Shown here: piece by piece, positions 8,127 to 19,668 of the stretch
How the letters are laid out: every line of letters starts with the position of its first letter
Position numbering within the stretch: position 1 is the first letter of the stretch
The notes under the pieces: model-generated
Told to the model about the DNA's origin: nothing
What the model saw: only the letters and a program-made list of their open reading frames with translations
Databases searched by the model: none
Assembly (NCBI RefSeq): GCF_030813635.1
Contig: NZ_JAUSUM010000001.1
Coordinates: 806,001 to 870,000, forward strand
Reading direction: 5' to 3'
From: Salibacterium salarium
GTDB taxonomy: Bacteria > Bacillota > Bacilli > Bacillales > Marinococcaceae
Length of the DNA stretch: 64,000 nt
Made by a program: the position numbers and the translations under genes

Positions 8127-9875
8127 ATGTACATCTTTAAAAGATTAAAAGACTTTTATTGGCCGGATAAGCGACTTTTCGTTATATCCATATGTTTTTT
8201 AATCGTAATGACAAGTTTAACGATGGCTTATCCAATTGTACTTCAGTATGCAATTGATGAAGTGGTCATAGGGTCGAATTGGGGATTGCTGCCGTATCTG
8301 GCGGTGGGGTTTGTACTTATTACTGTGTTGAAAGCGATTGCGACATATATTCATCAATACTGTGGGGATATGTTTGGAATTCGTTCTGTGTATCGGCTGC
8401 GTGATCGCTTATATAAAAAATTACAGTTCCTTCCCTTTACCTTTTATGATAATGCAAAAACGGGCGATCTCATGTCGAGGTTGACCGCTGACGTGGAAGC
8501 CTTTCGTTTTTTTCTTTCGTTTGGTTTTGCCCAAGTCATTAATTTAGTATTAATCGTTTCTTTCAGCTTTGGAGTCATGATGTTTTACAGCCCGCAGTTA
8601 GCACTAATGACACTAGTTTCGATGCCGTTTTTAGCTATTGTTGTGTATCGTTTCGATCGTAAAGTGCACCCTGGATTTAAGCGAATTAGAGAATCGTTTG
8701 CCTCACTTACGACTAAAGTCCAGGAAAATGTGAGTGGAATGAGCACGGTGAAATCATTGTCCAAAGAAGATTTTGAAATCGGACGGTTCGAACACAGAAA
8801 TGATGATTATAAAAATAAATCGTTATATACCGCTGGTTTATGGGCTAAATTCTTTCCGGTGATGGAGCTTATAGGGAACATTTGTGTTGTTGTATTACTT
8901 GGATACGGTGGTTTTCTTGTCATGCAAGGACAACTCCAAATTGGTCAGCTTGCCGCTTCTTTTAGCTTAATTTGGTACATTATTGGACCTTTGATGAATC
9001 TTGGTTTTATCATTAATACCTTTTCTCAATCGAAAGCATCCGGGGAGAGACTGCTTGAGGTGTTAGATGAAGGAGAGGTAGATCATAGGACAAATGCAGT
9101 GGCCGTTGATCAGCTGCAAGGAGATGTAACCTTTGCAAATATTAGTCATACGTATGAAGGTGAAGATCAACAAGCCTTAAATAATATTTCTTTTCATGCC
9201 TCTCCAGGTGAAACGATAGGTTTAATTGGTGCAACAGGAGCCGGGAAAACGACGATAACGCAATTAATTTCCGGATTTTATGAACCGAAAAAGGGAGACA
9301 TTTTCATTGATGGAAAACCAATGTCTCATTATAGATTAGCTGACTTGCGTAAAAATATTGGTTTTGTACTGCAGGAATCGTTTTTGTTTTCTTCCACTAT
9401 TCGGGACAATATCTCTTATGGAAACCCATACGCAAATATGAACGATATAGTAGATGCCGCGAAAAGGGCACAGGCGCATGATTTTATTATAGATATGGAA
9501 CACGGATATGACACGGTGCTCGGTGAAAGAGGCATGGGATTGTCCGGTGGCCAGAAGCAGCGAATTGCTATTGCCCGGGCTATATTAGTCAATCCTGCTA
9601 TCCTCGTTCTGGATGACGCAACGAGCGCTGTTGATATGGAAACGGAACAGCGGATTCAAGCAGCTTTTCAGGAAGTAATGAAAGGAAGGACGACGTTTAT
9701 TATTGCTCACAGAATTTCTTCATTAAAACATGCAGATCAAATTATGGTATTAGAACACGGAAAAGTTATTGAACACGGTGTGCATGAGGAATTGTTAGAA
9801 AATAAGAGCGTGTATAGAAAAATTTATGACATTCAATTTCAAGATCGGGATGCCGTTTTGAAACGCCACGCTTAA
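8127..9875 (+). CDS. Heterodimeric ABC exporter subunit with degenerate ATP site (YfiB/BmrC-like)
   Basis: Half-transporter, 582 residues: six-helix exporter membrane domain to about residue 310, then the nucleotide-binding domain. Walker A GATGAGKTT (368-376), signature LSGGQ (472-476). The Walker B is ILVLDD, with Asp497 where the catalytic Glu normally sits. This marks it as the non-hydrolytic partner of a heterodimer: its LSGGQ serves the other subunit's active site. RBS AGGAGG. The second half is 18 nt downstream. Family members export drugs or lipids; the substrate here is unknown. Confidence 0.93.
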   Translation: MYIFKRLKDFYWPDKRLFVISICFLIVMTSLTMAYPIVLQYAIDEVVIGSNWGLLPYLAVGFVLITVLKAIATYIHQYCGDMFGIRSVYRLRDRLYKKLQFLPFTFYDNAKTGDLMSRLTADVEAFRFFLSFGFAQVINLVLIVSFSFGVMMFYSPQLALMTLVSMPFLAIVVYRFDRKVHPGFKRIRESFASLTTKVQENVSGMSTVKSLSKEDFEIGRFEHRNDDYKNKSLYTAGLWAKFFPVMELIGNICVVVLLGYGGFLVMQGQLQIGQLAASFSLIWYIIGPLMNLGFIINTFSQSKASGERLLEVLDEGEVDHRTNAVAVDQLQGDVTFANISHTYEGEDQQALNNISFHASPGETIGLIGATGAGKTTITQLISGFYEPKKGDIFIDGKPMSHYRLADLRKNIGFVLQESFLFSSTIRDNISYGNPYANMNDIVDAAKRAQAHDFIIDMEHGYDTVLGERGMGLSGGQKQRIAIARAILVNPAILVLDDATSAVDMETEQRIQAAFQEVMKGRTTFIIAHRISSLKHADQIMVLEHGKVIEHGVHEELLENKSVYRKIYDIQFQDRDAVLKRHA

Positions 9876-9893
9876 GAACAAGGAGGGAAAAGG

Positions 9894-11720
9894 TTGAAAA
9901 AGGGTAAAATCACTGTTCAAGATAGAGCGTCACAAGGACGTTTTCATTACTCGCAGGATAATGTGATTGATAAGGCGTTCAACTGGGATCAATTAAAACG
10001 TTTATTGCGTTATATGAAACCTTATTCAAAACGGCTGCTGCCGCTTGCAGTGGCCGCAATGCTGATAGGTACAATCATACGGTTAATTGCCCCTGTTCTA
10101 ATTGGTAATACGATAGATGAAGCAATCCGTCCCGGAAACTGGACGTTGCTCATGTGGATTACAATAATTTTAGCAGGCATGTATGCTATTCAATGGATTG
10201 CCAACTTTTTTCGTATAAAATGGATTAATCAAGTCGGGCAATATGTGATTTTTGATTTGCGGCGTGACTTATTCAATCATATTCAACGATTATCCCATCG
10301 TTTTTTTGATCAGCGTTCGGCGGGTTCTATTCTGGTCAGGGTAACGAATGACGTTCATTCTTTGCAAGAGTTGTTCACGAATGGTGTCATTAATTTGATG
10401 ATGGATACGGTTATGCTTTTGGGGATCATCACGATTCTGTTTGTAATTAGTCCAGAGCTGACGATTGCGATCATGGTTGTACTGCCGATTATGTTTTACA
10501 TTTCTACGAATTTACGAAAAAAGATTCGTCGCTCCTGGCAAGTTGTTAGATTGAAGCAATCGACGATGAACTCTCATTTAAATGAAAGCATTCAAGGTAT
10601 TCGCGTGACGCAAGCCTATACCCAAGAGTACGAAAATATGGATTACTTTTCAGATCTTAATAAAGATACGTTTGATGCGTGGGATCAAGCGACGAGAAAA
10701 AGTGCTAAATTCCGGCCGCTTGTGGAATTATCCAATGCGGTAGGCACAGCTATACTAATTTGGTATGGTATTTACTTGATTGATACAACGGCTTTTTCAA
10801 TCGGTAATTTTGTAACCTTTGCGACGTTCTTAGGAATGTTTTGGGAGCCTATATCTCGTCTTGGTCAAATTTACAATCAATTACTTATGGCAATGGCTTC
10901 TTCCGAGCGCATATTTGAATATATGGACGAAAGACCATCTGTACCGGAAAAAAAGAATGCAACGTCACTTGGAGATATAGAAGGTGATGTTCGTTTTGAC
11001 AAAGTGGAGTTCAGCTATGACGAAACACGCGTTGCATTACATGAAATGGATATTCACATGAAACCAGGAGAAACTTTTGCACTTGTTGGTCATACAGGTT
11101 CTGGGAAGACAACGATTGTTAATCTTATCAGCCGATTTTATGATCCGACGAAAGGAAGAGTCATGATTGATGGGAAAGACTTGCGAGATGTCACTATTGA
11201 CAGTATCCGTTCTCAAGTCAGTGTCGTATTGCAGGATACCTTTATTTTTTCAGGCACAATAATGGAAAATATCCGCTTTGGAGAACCGAATGCTACAGAC
11301 GAAGAAGTGATGGAGGCTGCTTACCAAGTAGGTGCTGATCAATTTATTCGTGAATTAAAAAATGGCTACGATACGGAAGTGGAAGAACGGGGAAATGTGT
11401 TGTCAGTCGGTGAACGGCAGCTTATTTCGTTTGCGAGAGCTTTGCTTGCGGATCCGCGTATTTTAATTCTTGATGAAGCAACAGCATCCATTGATACCGA
11501 AACCGAACAAATTATTCAACACGCTTTGAAAACCTTATTAAAGGGAAGAACAGCTATTATGATTGCACATAGACTCTCAACTATTAGAGAGGCCGATAAA
11601 ATCATGGTGCTAGAACAAGGGCGTGTGTTAGAACAAGGCAATCATGATGAACTTATGCGTCATAACGGAGAATATTACCGTTTAGTATGCGCACAATTTA
11701 ATGTATTGGAAGCAGGATGA
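9894..11720 (+). CDS. Heterodimeric ABC exporter subunit with catalytic Glu (YfiC/BmrD-like)
   Basis: Partner of the preceding gene, 608 residues, TTG start behind GGAGGG. A cytoplasmic N-terminal extension of about 45 residues precedes the membrane domain. Walker A GHTGSGKTT (399-407), Walker B ILILDEATASID with catalytic Glu528, but the signature is LSVGE (503-507) instead of LSGGQ. The pair is therefore complementary: one consensus site (this Walker A/B with the partner's LSGGQ) and one degenerate site, the known arrangement of BmrCD, LmrCD and TM287/288. Length fits YfiC better than the longer YheH. Confidence 0.93.
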   Translation: MKKGKITVQDRASQGRFHYSQDNVIDKAFNWDQLKRLLRYMKPYSKRLLPLAVAAMLIGTIIRLIAPVLIGNTIDEAIRPGNWTLLMWITIILAGMYAIQWIANFFRIKWINQVGQYVIFDLRRDLFNHIQRLSHRFFDQRSAGSILVRVTNDVHSLQELFTNGVINLMMDTVMLLGIITILFVISPELTIAIMVVLPIMFYISTNLRKKIRRSWQVVRLKQSTMNSHLNESIQGIRVTQAYTQEYENMDYFSDLNKDTFDAWDQATRKSAKFRPLVELSNAVGTAILIWYGIYLIDTTAFSIGNFVTFATFLGMFWEPISRLGQIYNQLLMAMASSERIFEYMDERPSVPEKKNATSLGDIEGDVRFDKVEFSYDETRVALHEMDIHMKPGETFALVGHTGSGKTTIVNLISRFYDPTKGRVMIDGKDLRDVTIDSIRSQVSVVLQDTFIFSGTIMENIRFGEPNATDEEVMEAAYQVGADQFIRELKNGYDTEVEERGNVLSVGERQLISFARALLADPRILILDEATASIDTETEQIIQHALKTLLKGRTAIMIAHRLSTIREADKIMVLEQGRVLEQGNHDELMRHNGEYYRLVCAQFNVLEAG

Positions 11721-11724
11721 ACAA

Positions 11725-11772
11725 GCGGGCATTTTATGGAGAAGGATACCTCAGTAAAATGCCCGCATTTTT
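11725..11772 (+). terminator. Rho-independent terminator after the ABC exporter
   Basis: Long stem GCGGGCATTTTA / TAAAATGCCCGC followed by ATTTTTATTTT. Confidence 0.92.
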
Positions 11773-11837
11773 ATTTTAGAGCATTTTCTAGCGAAACAGA
11801 CTCTTTTACTAGCGAATATCACATCATGCTTTCCGTG

Positions 11838-11866
11838 TTGACATGAAAGGATAGTCATGCTAGTAT
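11838..11866 (+). promoter_or_regulatory. Strong sigma-A promoter of metNPQ
   Basis: TTGACA, 17-nt spacer, TAGTAT. It leaves a leader of about 185 nt before the metN ATG. Confidence 0.8.
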
Positions 11867-11872
11867 TCATTT

Positions 11873-12057
11873 TGTCTGAAAGGCTGAAACACTTCTCTAG
11901 TGTGCAATTTGATAGACAATACGAAGAAATGACATGCATAATATAGAAAGGAACAACGTTGTTCCTACACTCCGAGCTGAAAAGCCGGATTTTTCTAAGG
12001 TTTTTTAATAAGTTTTCTGATAAGATTAATCAGGATTAAGTAGACGAGGGATGAATC
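11873..12057 (+). promoter_or_regulatory. Structured metNPQ leader with attenuator-like hairpin (class unassigned)
   Basis: The transcribed leader contains a short hairpin ACACT/AGTGT (11889-11903), a perfect 18-bp palindrome AGGAACAACGTTGTTCCT (11949-11966), and a terminator-like hairpin TCCGAGCT / AGCCGGA with a bulged A followed by T5 (11971-11994). A second T run follows. The S-box (SAM-I) core expected ahead of metNPQ in Bacillus is not recognisable, nor is the T-box AGGGTGGNACCGCG motif. The palindrome could instead be a DNA operator. Confidence 0.45.
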
Positions 12058-13083
12058 ATGATATCATTAAAACAATTATCCAAAATATTTAAGACATCCG
12101 CCTCTACGATTACAGCTGTTGATTCCGTTGATTTATCGGTTGACGAGGGAGAAATTTTTGGAATCATCGGTTATAGCGGTGCGGGAAAGAGTACATTAAT
12201 TCGTATCCTTAATATGCTCGAACGCCCGACTAGTGGAAATGTAACGGTAGCGGATAAGGATATGTCATCGTTAAGCGGCCGTTCGCTGCGTGAGGCCAGA
12301 CAAGAAATCAGTATGATTTTTCAACATTTTAACCTACTTTGGTCGAGAACGGTGAAAGAAAACATAGCTTTTCCATTAGAAATTGCCGGTGTTGCTAAAG
12401 AAGACAGGAACAGCCGAGTCCATGAGTTAATCGATTTGGTTGGGTTAAAAGGCCGTGAAGACGCATATCCTTCCCAGCTAAGTGGTGGACAAAAACAACG
12501 GGTCGGTATTGCAAGAGCTTTAGCTAATAACCCTAAAGTGTTGTTGTGTGATGAGGCTACATCAGCGCTTGATCCCAAAACGACAGATTCGATTTTAGAT
12601 TTACTGACTGATATAAATAAAAAACTTGGTCTAACGATTGTTCTGATTACTCATGAAATGCATGTCATTCGTAAAATCTGTCATCGTGTTGCTGTTATGG
12701 AAGAAGGACGTATTGTCGAGCAAGGTCCGGTACTTGATGTATTCCGTCAGCCTAAAGAAGAAATGACAAAAGAATTTGTGAAACAAGTGACAGAGCCGGA
12801 GGAAACGATGGAATCTATCTCTGACTGGCTCCATGACAAAAATCAAGGTCCTATTATCAAGCTTATGTTTTTAGGAGAAGACGCCGAGCAGCCTGTAATG
12901 ACCGAGTTGATACGCCACTGCGGTGTTGCTGTGAACATATTGCAAGGCAAGGTGTCTAAAACAAGAGAAGGTAGTTATGGAACGTTGTTTGTCGAACTTC
13001 AGGGAGAACAAGAAAACTTGGATAAAGCGTTACAGTTCCTTGAAGACCACCGTGTAGAAGCGGAGGTGTTAAAGAATGATTAA
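12058..13083 (+). CDS. metN: Methionine ABC importer ATP-binding protein
   Basis: ATPase of the MetNPQ methionine importer, 341 residues. Walker A GYSGAGKS, Q-loop IFQHFNLLWSRTV (characteristic of MetN), signature LSGGQKQRVGIARAL, Walker B VLLCDEATSALDP, then EGRIVEQGPVLDVF. The last ~80 residues form the NIL (ACT-like) regulatory domain, which in E. coli MetN binds methionine for trans-inhibition. RBS GACGAGGG. Overlaps metP by 8 nt. Confidence 0.96.
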   Translation: MISLKQLSKIFKTSASTITAVDSVDLSVDEGEIFGIIGYSGAGKSTLIRILNMLERPTSGNVTVADKDMSSLSGRSLREARQEISMIFQHFNLLWSRTVKENIAFPLEIAGVAKEDRNSRVHELIDLVGLKGREDAYPSQLSGGQKQRVGIARALANNPKVLLCDEATSALDPKTTDSILDLLTDINKKLGLTIVLITHEMHVIRKICHRVAVMEEGRIVEQGPVLDVFRQPKEEMTKEFVKQVTEPEETMESISDWLHDKNQGPIIKLMFLGEDAEQPVMTELIRHCGVAVNILQGKVSKTREGSYGTLFVELQGEQENLDKALQFLEDHRVEAEVLKND

Positions 13084-13744
13084 TAATTTGTTGCCGAATG
13101 TGAATTGGGAAAGTATGTGGGAAGCGTCGCTCGAAACGGTATATATGAGTATTGTTGCGGTGGCAATCACCTTTGTATTGGGAATTATCTTAGGATTGCT
13201 TTTATATTTAACAGATAAAGGAAACTTTTGGGAAAACAAAACGATTCATGCCATTACCGCGACAGTTGTGAATATATTCCGTTCGGTTCCGTTTATTATA
13301 TTACTAATATTGCTTATCCCATTTACAAACCTATTGATTGGAACGATGCTCGGACCAAGTGCTGCATTACCGGCCTTGATTGTAGGTGCTGCTCCATTTT
13401 ATGCTAGACTTGTTGAAATTGGACTCCGGGAAGTGGATAAAGGTGTAATTGAAGCAGCACAGTCTATGGGTGCTGGTCAATGGAGCATTATTATGAAAGT
13501 GCTGTTGCCAGAATCAATGCCTGCACTCATTTCTGGAATCACCGTTACCGGTATCACTCTTGTGAGTTATACGGCGATGGCAGGAGCAATTGGAGCAGGT
13601 GGTCTAGGAGATCTTGCTTACAGAGAAGGATTCCAGCGGACTCAACCGGATGTTACGTTTGCGGCAACGGTTATCGTTCTTATCATCGTGTTTATCTTTC
13701 AAACGATAGGCGATTGGATAACGTACAAAACAGATAAAAGATAA
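13076..13744 (+). CDS. metP: Methionine ABC importer permease
   Basis: Inner-membrane subunit (MetI/MetP), 222 residues with five hydrophobic segments. The coupling-loop EAA motif is EAAQSMGAGQWSIIMKVLLPES; VNIFRSVPFIILL and YTAMAGAIGAGGLGDLAYREG are MetI-family signatures. Starts inside the end of metN, so translation is coupled; metQ follows 15 nt downstream. Confidence 0.96.
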   Translation: MINNLLPNVNWESMWEASLETVYMSIVAVAITFVLGIILGLLLYLTDKGNFWENKTIHAITATVVNIFRSVPFIILLILLIPFTNLLIGTMLGPSAALPALIVGAAPFYARLVEIGLREVDKGVIEAAQSMGAGQWSIIMKVLLPESMPALISGITVTGITLVSYTAMAGAIGAGGLGDLAYREGFQRTQPDVTFAATVIVLIIVFIFQTIGDWITYKTDKR

Positions 13745-13759
13745 GAGGGGGATTTTATT

Positions 13760-14617
13760 ATGAAAAATGTATGGCAATTGTTTGCCGTGTTTGCGCTTGT
13801 ATTACTACTAGCTGCTTGCGGCACAGGAGAAAATGAGGAACAAGAATCAGGCGATGGGGAAGACCAAGCATCAGAAGAAAACACAACGTTAACAGTAGGA
13901 GCGTCAAATGTACCTCACGCTGAAATTTTAGAATTTGCGTCTGATCAATTAGCAGAAGAGGGCATTGATCTTGAAATTGAAACGTTCAATGATTATGTTC
14001 TTCCGAATAAGGCTCTTGCTCAAGAAGAAATTGATGCGAACTATTTTCAACACGTTCCTTATTTTGAAAATCAACTCGAAGAAAATGAAAACTTTGACTT
14101 CATTAACATGGGAGGCATTCATATTGAGCCAATTGGTCTTTACTCCCAGGAATATGATTCATTAGAGGACTTGCCGGAAAATGCTGAAATCATTATGGGT
14201 AGTTCAGTTACCGATCACGGCCGCATTTTGTTAATGTTACAAAAGGAAGGTCTCATTACATTACCGGATGACGCAGGTGTGGATGCAACAATTGAGGATA
14301 TTGAAGAGAATCCGAACAATTTTGAGTTTCGTGCTGATATAGAACCGGCTACACTTCCTCAGGCTTATAAAAATGGAGAAGGAGACGCTGTCCTTATTAA
14401 CTCGAACTATGCACTTGATGCTGATTTAGATCCAGCGGAAGATGCGATTGCATTTGAAAATACGGACGAGAATCCATACGTAAATATAATCGCAGCTCGG
14501 AGTGAAGATGAAGACAATGAGGACATTCAAACATTAGTTGAAGTTCTTCAATCTGATGAGGTGACGGAGTTCATTAATGATGAATACGGTGGAGCCGTTG
14601 TTCCAGCAAATGAATAA
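13760..14617 (+). CDS. metQ: Methionine-binding lipoprotein
   Basis: Receptor lipoprotein of the MetNPQ importer, 285 residues. Signal peptide with lipobox LAAC and lipidated Cys20, then a short Glu/Asp-rich linker. NlpA/MetQ family motifs: TVGASNVPHAEILEF, DYVLPNKALAQEEIDANYFQH, GIHIEPIGLYS. Strong AGAGGGGG ribosome binding site. Closed by a terminator 12 nt after the stop. Confidence 0.96.
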   Translation: MKNVWQLFAVFALVLLLAACGTGENEEQESGDGEDQASEENTTLTVGASNVPHAEILEFASDQLAEEGIDLEIETFNDYVLPNKALAQEEIDANYFQHVPYFENQLEENENFDFINMGGIHIEPIGLYSQEYDSLEDLPENAEIIMGSSVTDHGRILLMLQKEGLITLPDDAGVDATIEDIEENPNNFEFRADIEPATLPQAYKNGEGDAVLINSNYALDADLDPAEDAIAFENTDENPYVNIIAARSEDEDNEDIQTLVEVLQSDEVTEFINDEYGGAVVPANE

Positions 14618-14628
14618 TATAATCGTAC

Positions 14629-14656
14629 AAAAAGCCCGGTATTCCCGGGCTTTTTT
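14629..14656 (+). terminator. Rho-independent terminator after metNPQ
   Basis: AAAAAGCCCGG / CCCGGGCTTTTTT with a short loop. Confidence 0.92.
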
Positions 14657-14800
14657 CATTGGTAAGGAGATCATGCAATGGAGATATGAACATCGATTTA
14701 CAGGCCCCGTTACAGGAAAAATTGCAAATGTTGAAACATAAGAATGAGAGTAAGCGTTTGAAGCATACTAAGGCTAAAGGAAAAAATAGGGGGATTCCAG

Positions 14801-15181
14801 ATGCCGGAACAAGAAAACCAACAACAATCAATGGTTCAACAAGCGTTGCAAGAGTACAAAGAGGGATTGAGTCAATTTAATGAAAAGATACCACATATAG
14901 CAAGAAGATATAATGCCTTCACAGAAGCTTGCTTTGCCAAAGGAGCGTTATCTCAAAAAGAAAAACAAAGAATTGCATTAGGAATTAGTGTTTTTGCACA
15001 AGATGAATATTGTATCATTTATCACACGAAAGGTTGTTTAGATGAAGGTTGCTCTGAAAAAGAAATTCTTGAAACGATAGGAGTCACCGCAGCATTCGGA
15101 GGGGGAGCCGCAATGAGCCAAGCAGTGACACTGGTTCAAGAATCAATAGACGAGTTACAAACGGGCAATAACGTTCACTAA
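14801..15181 (+). CDS. yurZ: Carboxymuconolactone decarboxylase/AhpD-like protein (YurZ-like)
   Basis: Small all-helical protein of the CMD/AhpD family, 126 residues. The region DEYCIIYHTKGCLDEGCSEKEILE matches the family core: ExxC followed three residues later by His, then Gly and Ser/Glu-Glu-Ile. Only one Cys of the AhpD CxxC pair is present, so AhpD-type peroxidase-partner activity is doubtful. RBS AGGGGG. It sits between metQ and sufC exactly as yurZ does in B. subtilis; function unknown there. Confidence 0.85.
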   Translation: MPEQENQQQSMVQQALQEYKEGLSQFNEKIPHIARRYNAFTEACFAKGALSQKEKQRIALGISVFAQDEYCIIYHTKGCLDEGCSEKEILETIGVTAAFGGGAAMSQAVTLVQESIDELQTGNNVH

Positions 15182-15353
15182 CACAGTAGTATAGGGAAGA
15201 AACTCAGCGCAATTGTAACTATATTTAAAAATATTCAGAACCATCCTTTCTAAGATTGAATTGTAAGATAATTTAACAATTATTCCGTTTTGTTGTGATA
15301 AAACCTGAATGATATAGTTAAAACCGTGTTATAACAAAAGAAAGGATGGATTT

Positions 15354-15521
15354 ATTATCCATACAATTACGAATGAAATGGAAAAAGCTATGCATCAATC
15401 ACACGGTTTCGGTTACGCAGAGTACAATCGAAGTTTAGAAAAACGATTGAAAGTAGAAGCGTCGAGAGAACGGGATTATAAAGCAAGTTGCCAACTTGCA
15501 GCAGAGTTTCATAAGCTTTAA
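15354..15521 (+). CDS. Small unrecognised protein (47 aa from ATG 15378; 55 aa from a possible ATT start)
   Basis: Short open frame without a recognised family. From the first ATG (15378) it reads MEKAMHQSHGFGYAEYN, then a basic/acidic helix with LEKRLKVEASRERDYKA and ends LAAEFHKL. That ATG has no Shine-Dalgarno sequence. AAAGGATGG at 15341-15349 lies 7 nt before an in-frame ATT (15354), suggesting a non-ATG start. A promoter-like TTGTTG-17-TATAGT (15290-15318) precedes it and a hairpin follows the stop, so it looks like a stand-alone gene. Coding status is moderate; function unknown. Confidence 0.5.
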   Translation: MIHTITNEMEKAMHQSHGFGYAEYNRSLEKRLKVEASRERDYKASCQLAAEFHKL

Positions 15522-15530
15522 GTAAGTATT

Positions 15531-15551
15531 TTACTTTCTCGGAGAAAGTAT
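15531..15551 (+). terminator. Short hairpin after the small gene
   Basis: TACTTTCTC / GAGAAAGTA with almost no loop, then TCTTTGTT; a weak terminator candidate right after the small gene. Confidence 0.4.
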
Positions 15552-15587
15552 CTTTGTTATACTATAAAAAGTGAATTCAATGAAGAA

Positions 15588-15624
15588 GGGGGGGCTGAGC
15601 CTAATCATGGCGGCTCCCTTTTTA
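15588..15624 (+). terminator. GC-rich hairpin with T-tract upstream of suf (terminator or attenuator)
   Basis: GGGGGCTGAGCC can pair with GGCGGCTCCC (two bulged bases, some G-U) and is followed by TTTTT. A TATACT -10-like hexamer lies at 15558-15563, only about 25 nt upstream, so the hairpin would sit at the very start of a transcript heading to sufC. Confidence 0.45.
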
Positions 15625-15664
15625 AATGACAGAAAGACAAGAGATCGGGGGAGTTTCTCTTTTC

Positions 15665-15708
15665 TTGAAGTCTATTTGGATTTGTTATAAAATAATAATG
15701 AGAATAAA
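15665..15708 (+). promoter_or_regulatory. Candidate sufC promoter region
   Basis: TTGAAG, 15-nt spacer, TATAAA at 15665-15691, followed by a run of AATAAT/GAGAAT hexamers around 15691-15717 loosely resembling overlapping Fur-box hexamers. The match to the Fur consensus is poor, so iron control is only a possibility. Confidence 0.35.
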
Positions 15709-15768
15709 TTGAGAATTATAAGGAAGCGTAAAAATTCCTTTAAAATTGATACGATGGAGGTATTTCAT

Positions 15769-16554
15769 ATGGCAGGATCAACACTTAAAATCGAAAATCT
15801 TCATGTCGAGATTGACGGTTCAGAAATTATTAAAGGGTTGGATTTAGAAATTAACGGTGGAGAAATTCACGCAATTATGGGACCTAACGGAACGGGTAAG
15901 TCTACACTTGCTTCCGCAATCATGGGTCACCCAAGATATGACATTACTAAAGGTAGCGTTTATCTTGATGGTAAAGACGTCCTTGAAATGGAAGTGGACG
16001 AGCGTGCGCATGCAGGAATGTTCCTTGCCATGCAATATCCAAGTGAAATCAGCGGAGTGACAAACTCAGACTTCATGCGTTCTGCAATTAATGCTAATCG
16101 TGAGGAAGGCGACGAGATTTCATTGATGAAGTTCATTAGAAAAATGGATAACAAGATGGATGAACTGGAAATAGATCAATCTTTCGCTCAGCGTTACTTA
16201 AACGAAGGGTTCTCTGGCGGGGAGAAGAAACGTAACGAAATTCTTCAACTTCTAATGCTTGAACCAAGATTGGCTATTCTTGACGAAATTGACTCCGGTC
16301 TTGATATCGATGCCCTTAAAGTTGTTTCTAAGGGGATAAACAGCGTGAAAGGGCCTGAGTTTGGCTGCTTAATTATTACACACTATCAGCGTCTGTTGAA
16401 CTACATCACACCAGATAAAGTTCACGTTATGATGCAAGGACGTGTTGTGAAATCTGGCGGTGCTGAGTTGGCTGAACGATTAGAGAATGAAGGGTACGAC
16501 TGGATTAAAGCAGAACTTGGAATAGAAGACGAAAAAGTCGGCGAAGAGGCGTAA
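15769..16554 (+). CDS. sufC: Fe-S cluster assembly ATPase SufC
   Basis: ABC-type ATPase of the SufBCD scaffold for Fe-S cluster assembly, 261 residues. Walker A GPNGTGKST, signature FSGGEKKRNEILQLL (the K-K-R-N-E form is diagnostic of SufC), Walker B LAILDEIDSGLDIDALK, H-loop ITHYQRLL. Start chosen at ATG 15769 because GGAGG lies 8 nt upstream and the protein then has the usual length and N-terminus; an upstream in-frame codon would add 20 non-family residues. First gene of sufCDSU. Confidence 0.97.
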   Translation: MAGSTLKIENLHVEIDGSEIIKGLDLEINGGEIHAIMGPNGTGKSTLASAIMGHPRYDITKGSVYLDGKDVLEMEVDERAHAGMFLAMQYPSEISGVTNSDFMRSAINANREEGDEISLMKFIRKMDNKMDELEIDQSFAQRYLNEGFSGGEKKRNEILQLLMLEPRLAILDEIDSGLDIDALKVVSKGINSVKGPEFGCLIITHYQRLLNYITPDKVHVMMQGRVVKSGGAELAERLENEGYDWIKAELGIEDEKVGEEA

Positions 16555-16569
16555 TAGCAGGGAGGTTAT

Positions 16570-19539
<2,970 letters not shown>

Positions 19540-19588
19540 ATTGTAAGAAAAATGATTATATACCTTTCTTTTTTCAAGGGATAGCCCC

Positions 19589-19594
19589 TATAAT
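19589..19594 (+). promoter_or_regulatory. Possible separate sufB promoter (-10 only)
   Basis: TATAAT in the 129-nt gap between sufU and sufB; no convincing -35 hexamer at 16-18 nt upstream. It may allow sufB to be expressed apart from sufCDSU, but read-through from the operon is also possible as no terminator is seen in the gap. Confidence 0.3.
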
Positions 19595-19668
19595 GAAAGA
19601 AGGAAGTTGTTTCTCAAATAGTTGCAAAGGTCAAAGGAACAATATTTCCTAAAAGGAGGTCATTCAAT

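Noticed and set aside
11751-11939. Minus-strand open frame of 62 codons in the metN leader
   Set aside because: Lies across a terminator and a strong plus-strand promoter; no ribosome binding site or similarity.
14659-14880. Open frame of 73 codons overlapping the start of yurZ
   Set aside because: Second half is just yurZ in another frame and start spacing is poor; the first part reads protein-like, but evidence is too thin.
15691-15717. Fur box upstream of sufC
   Set aside because: A+T-rich hexamers only loosely match the 7-1-7 consensus; not listed as an operator.
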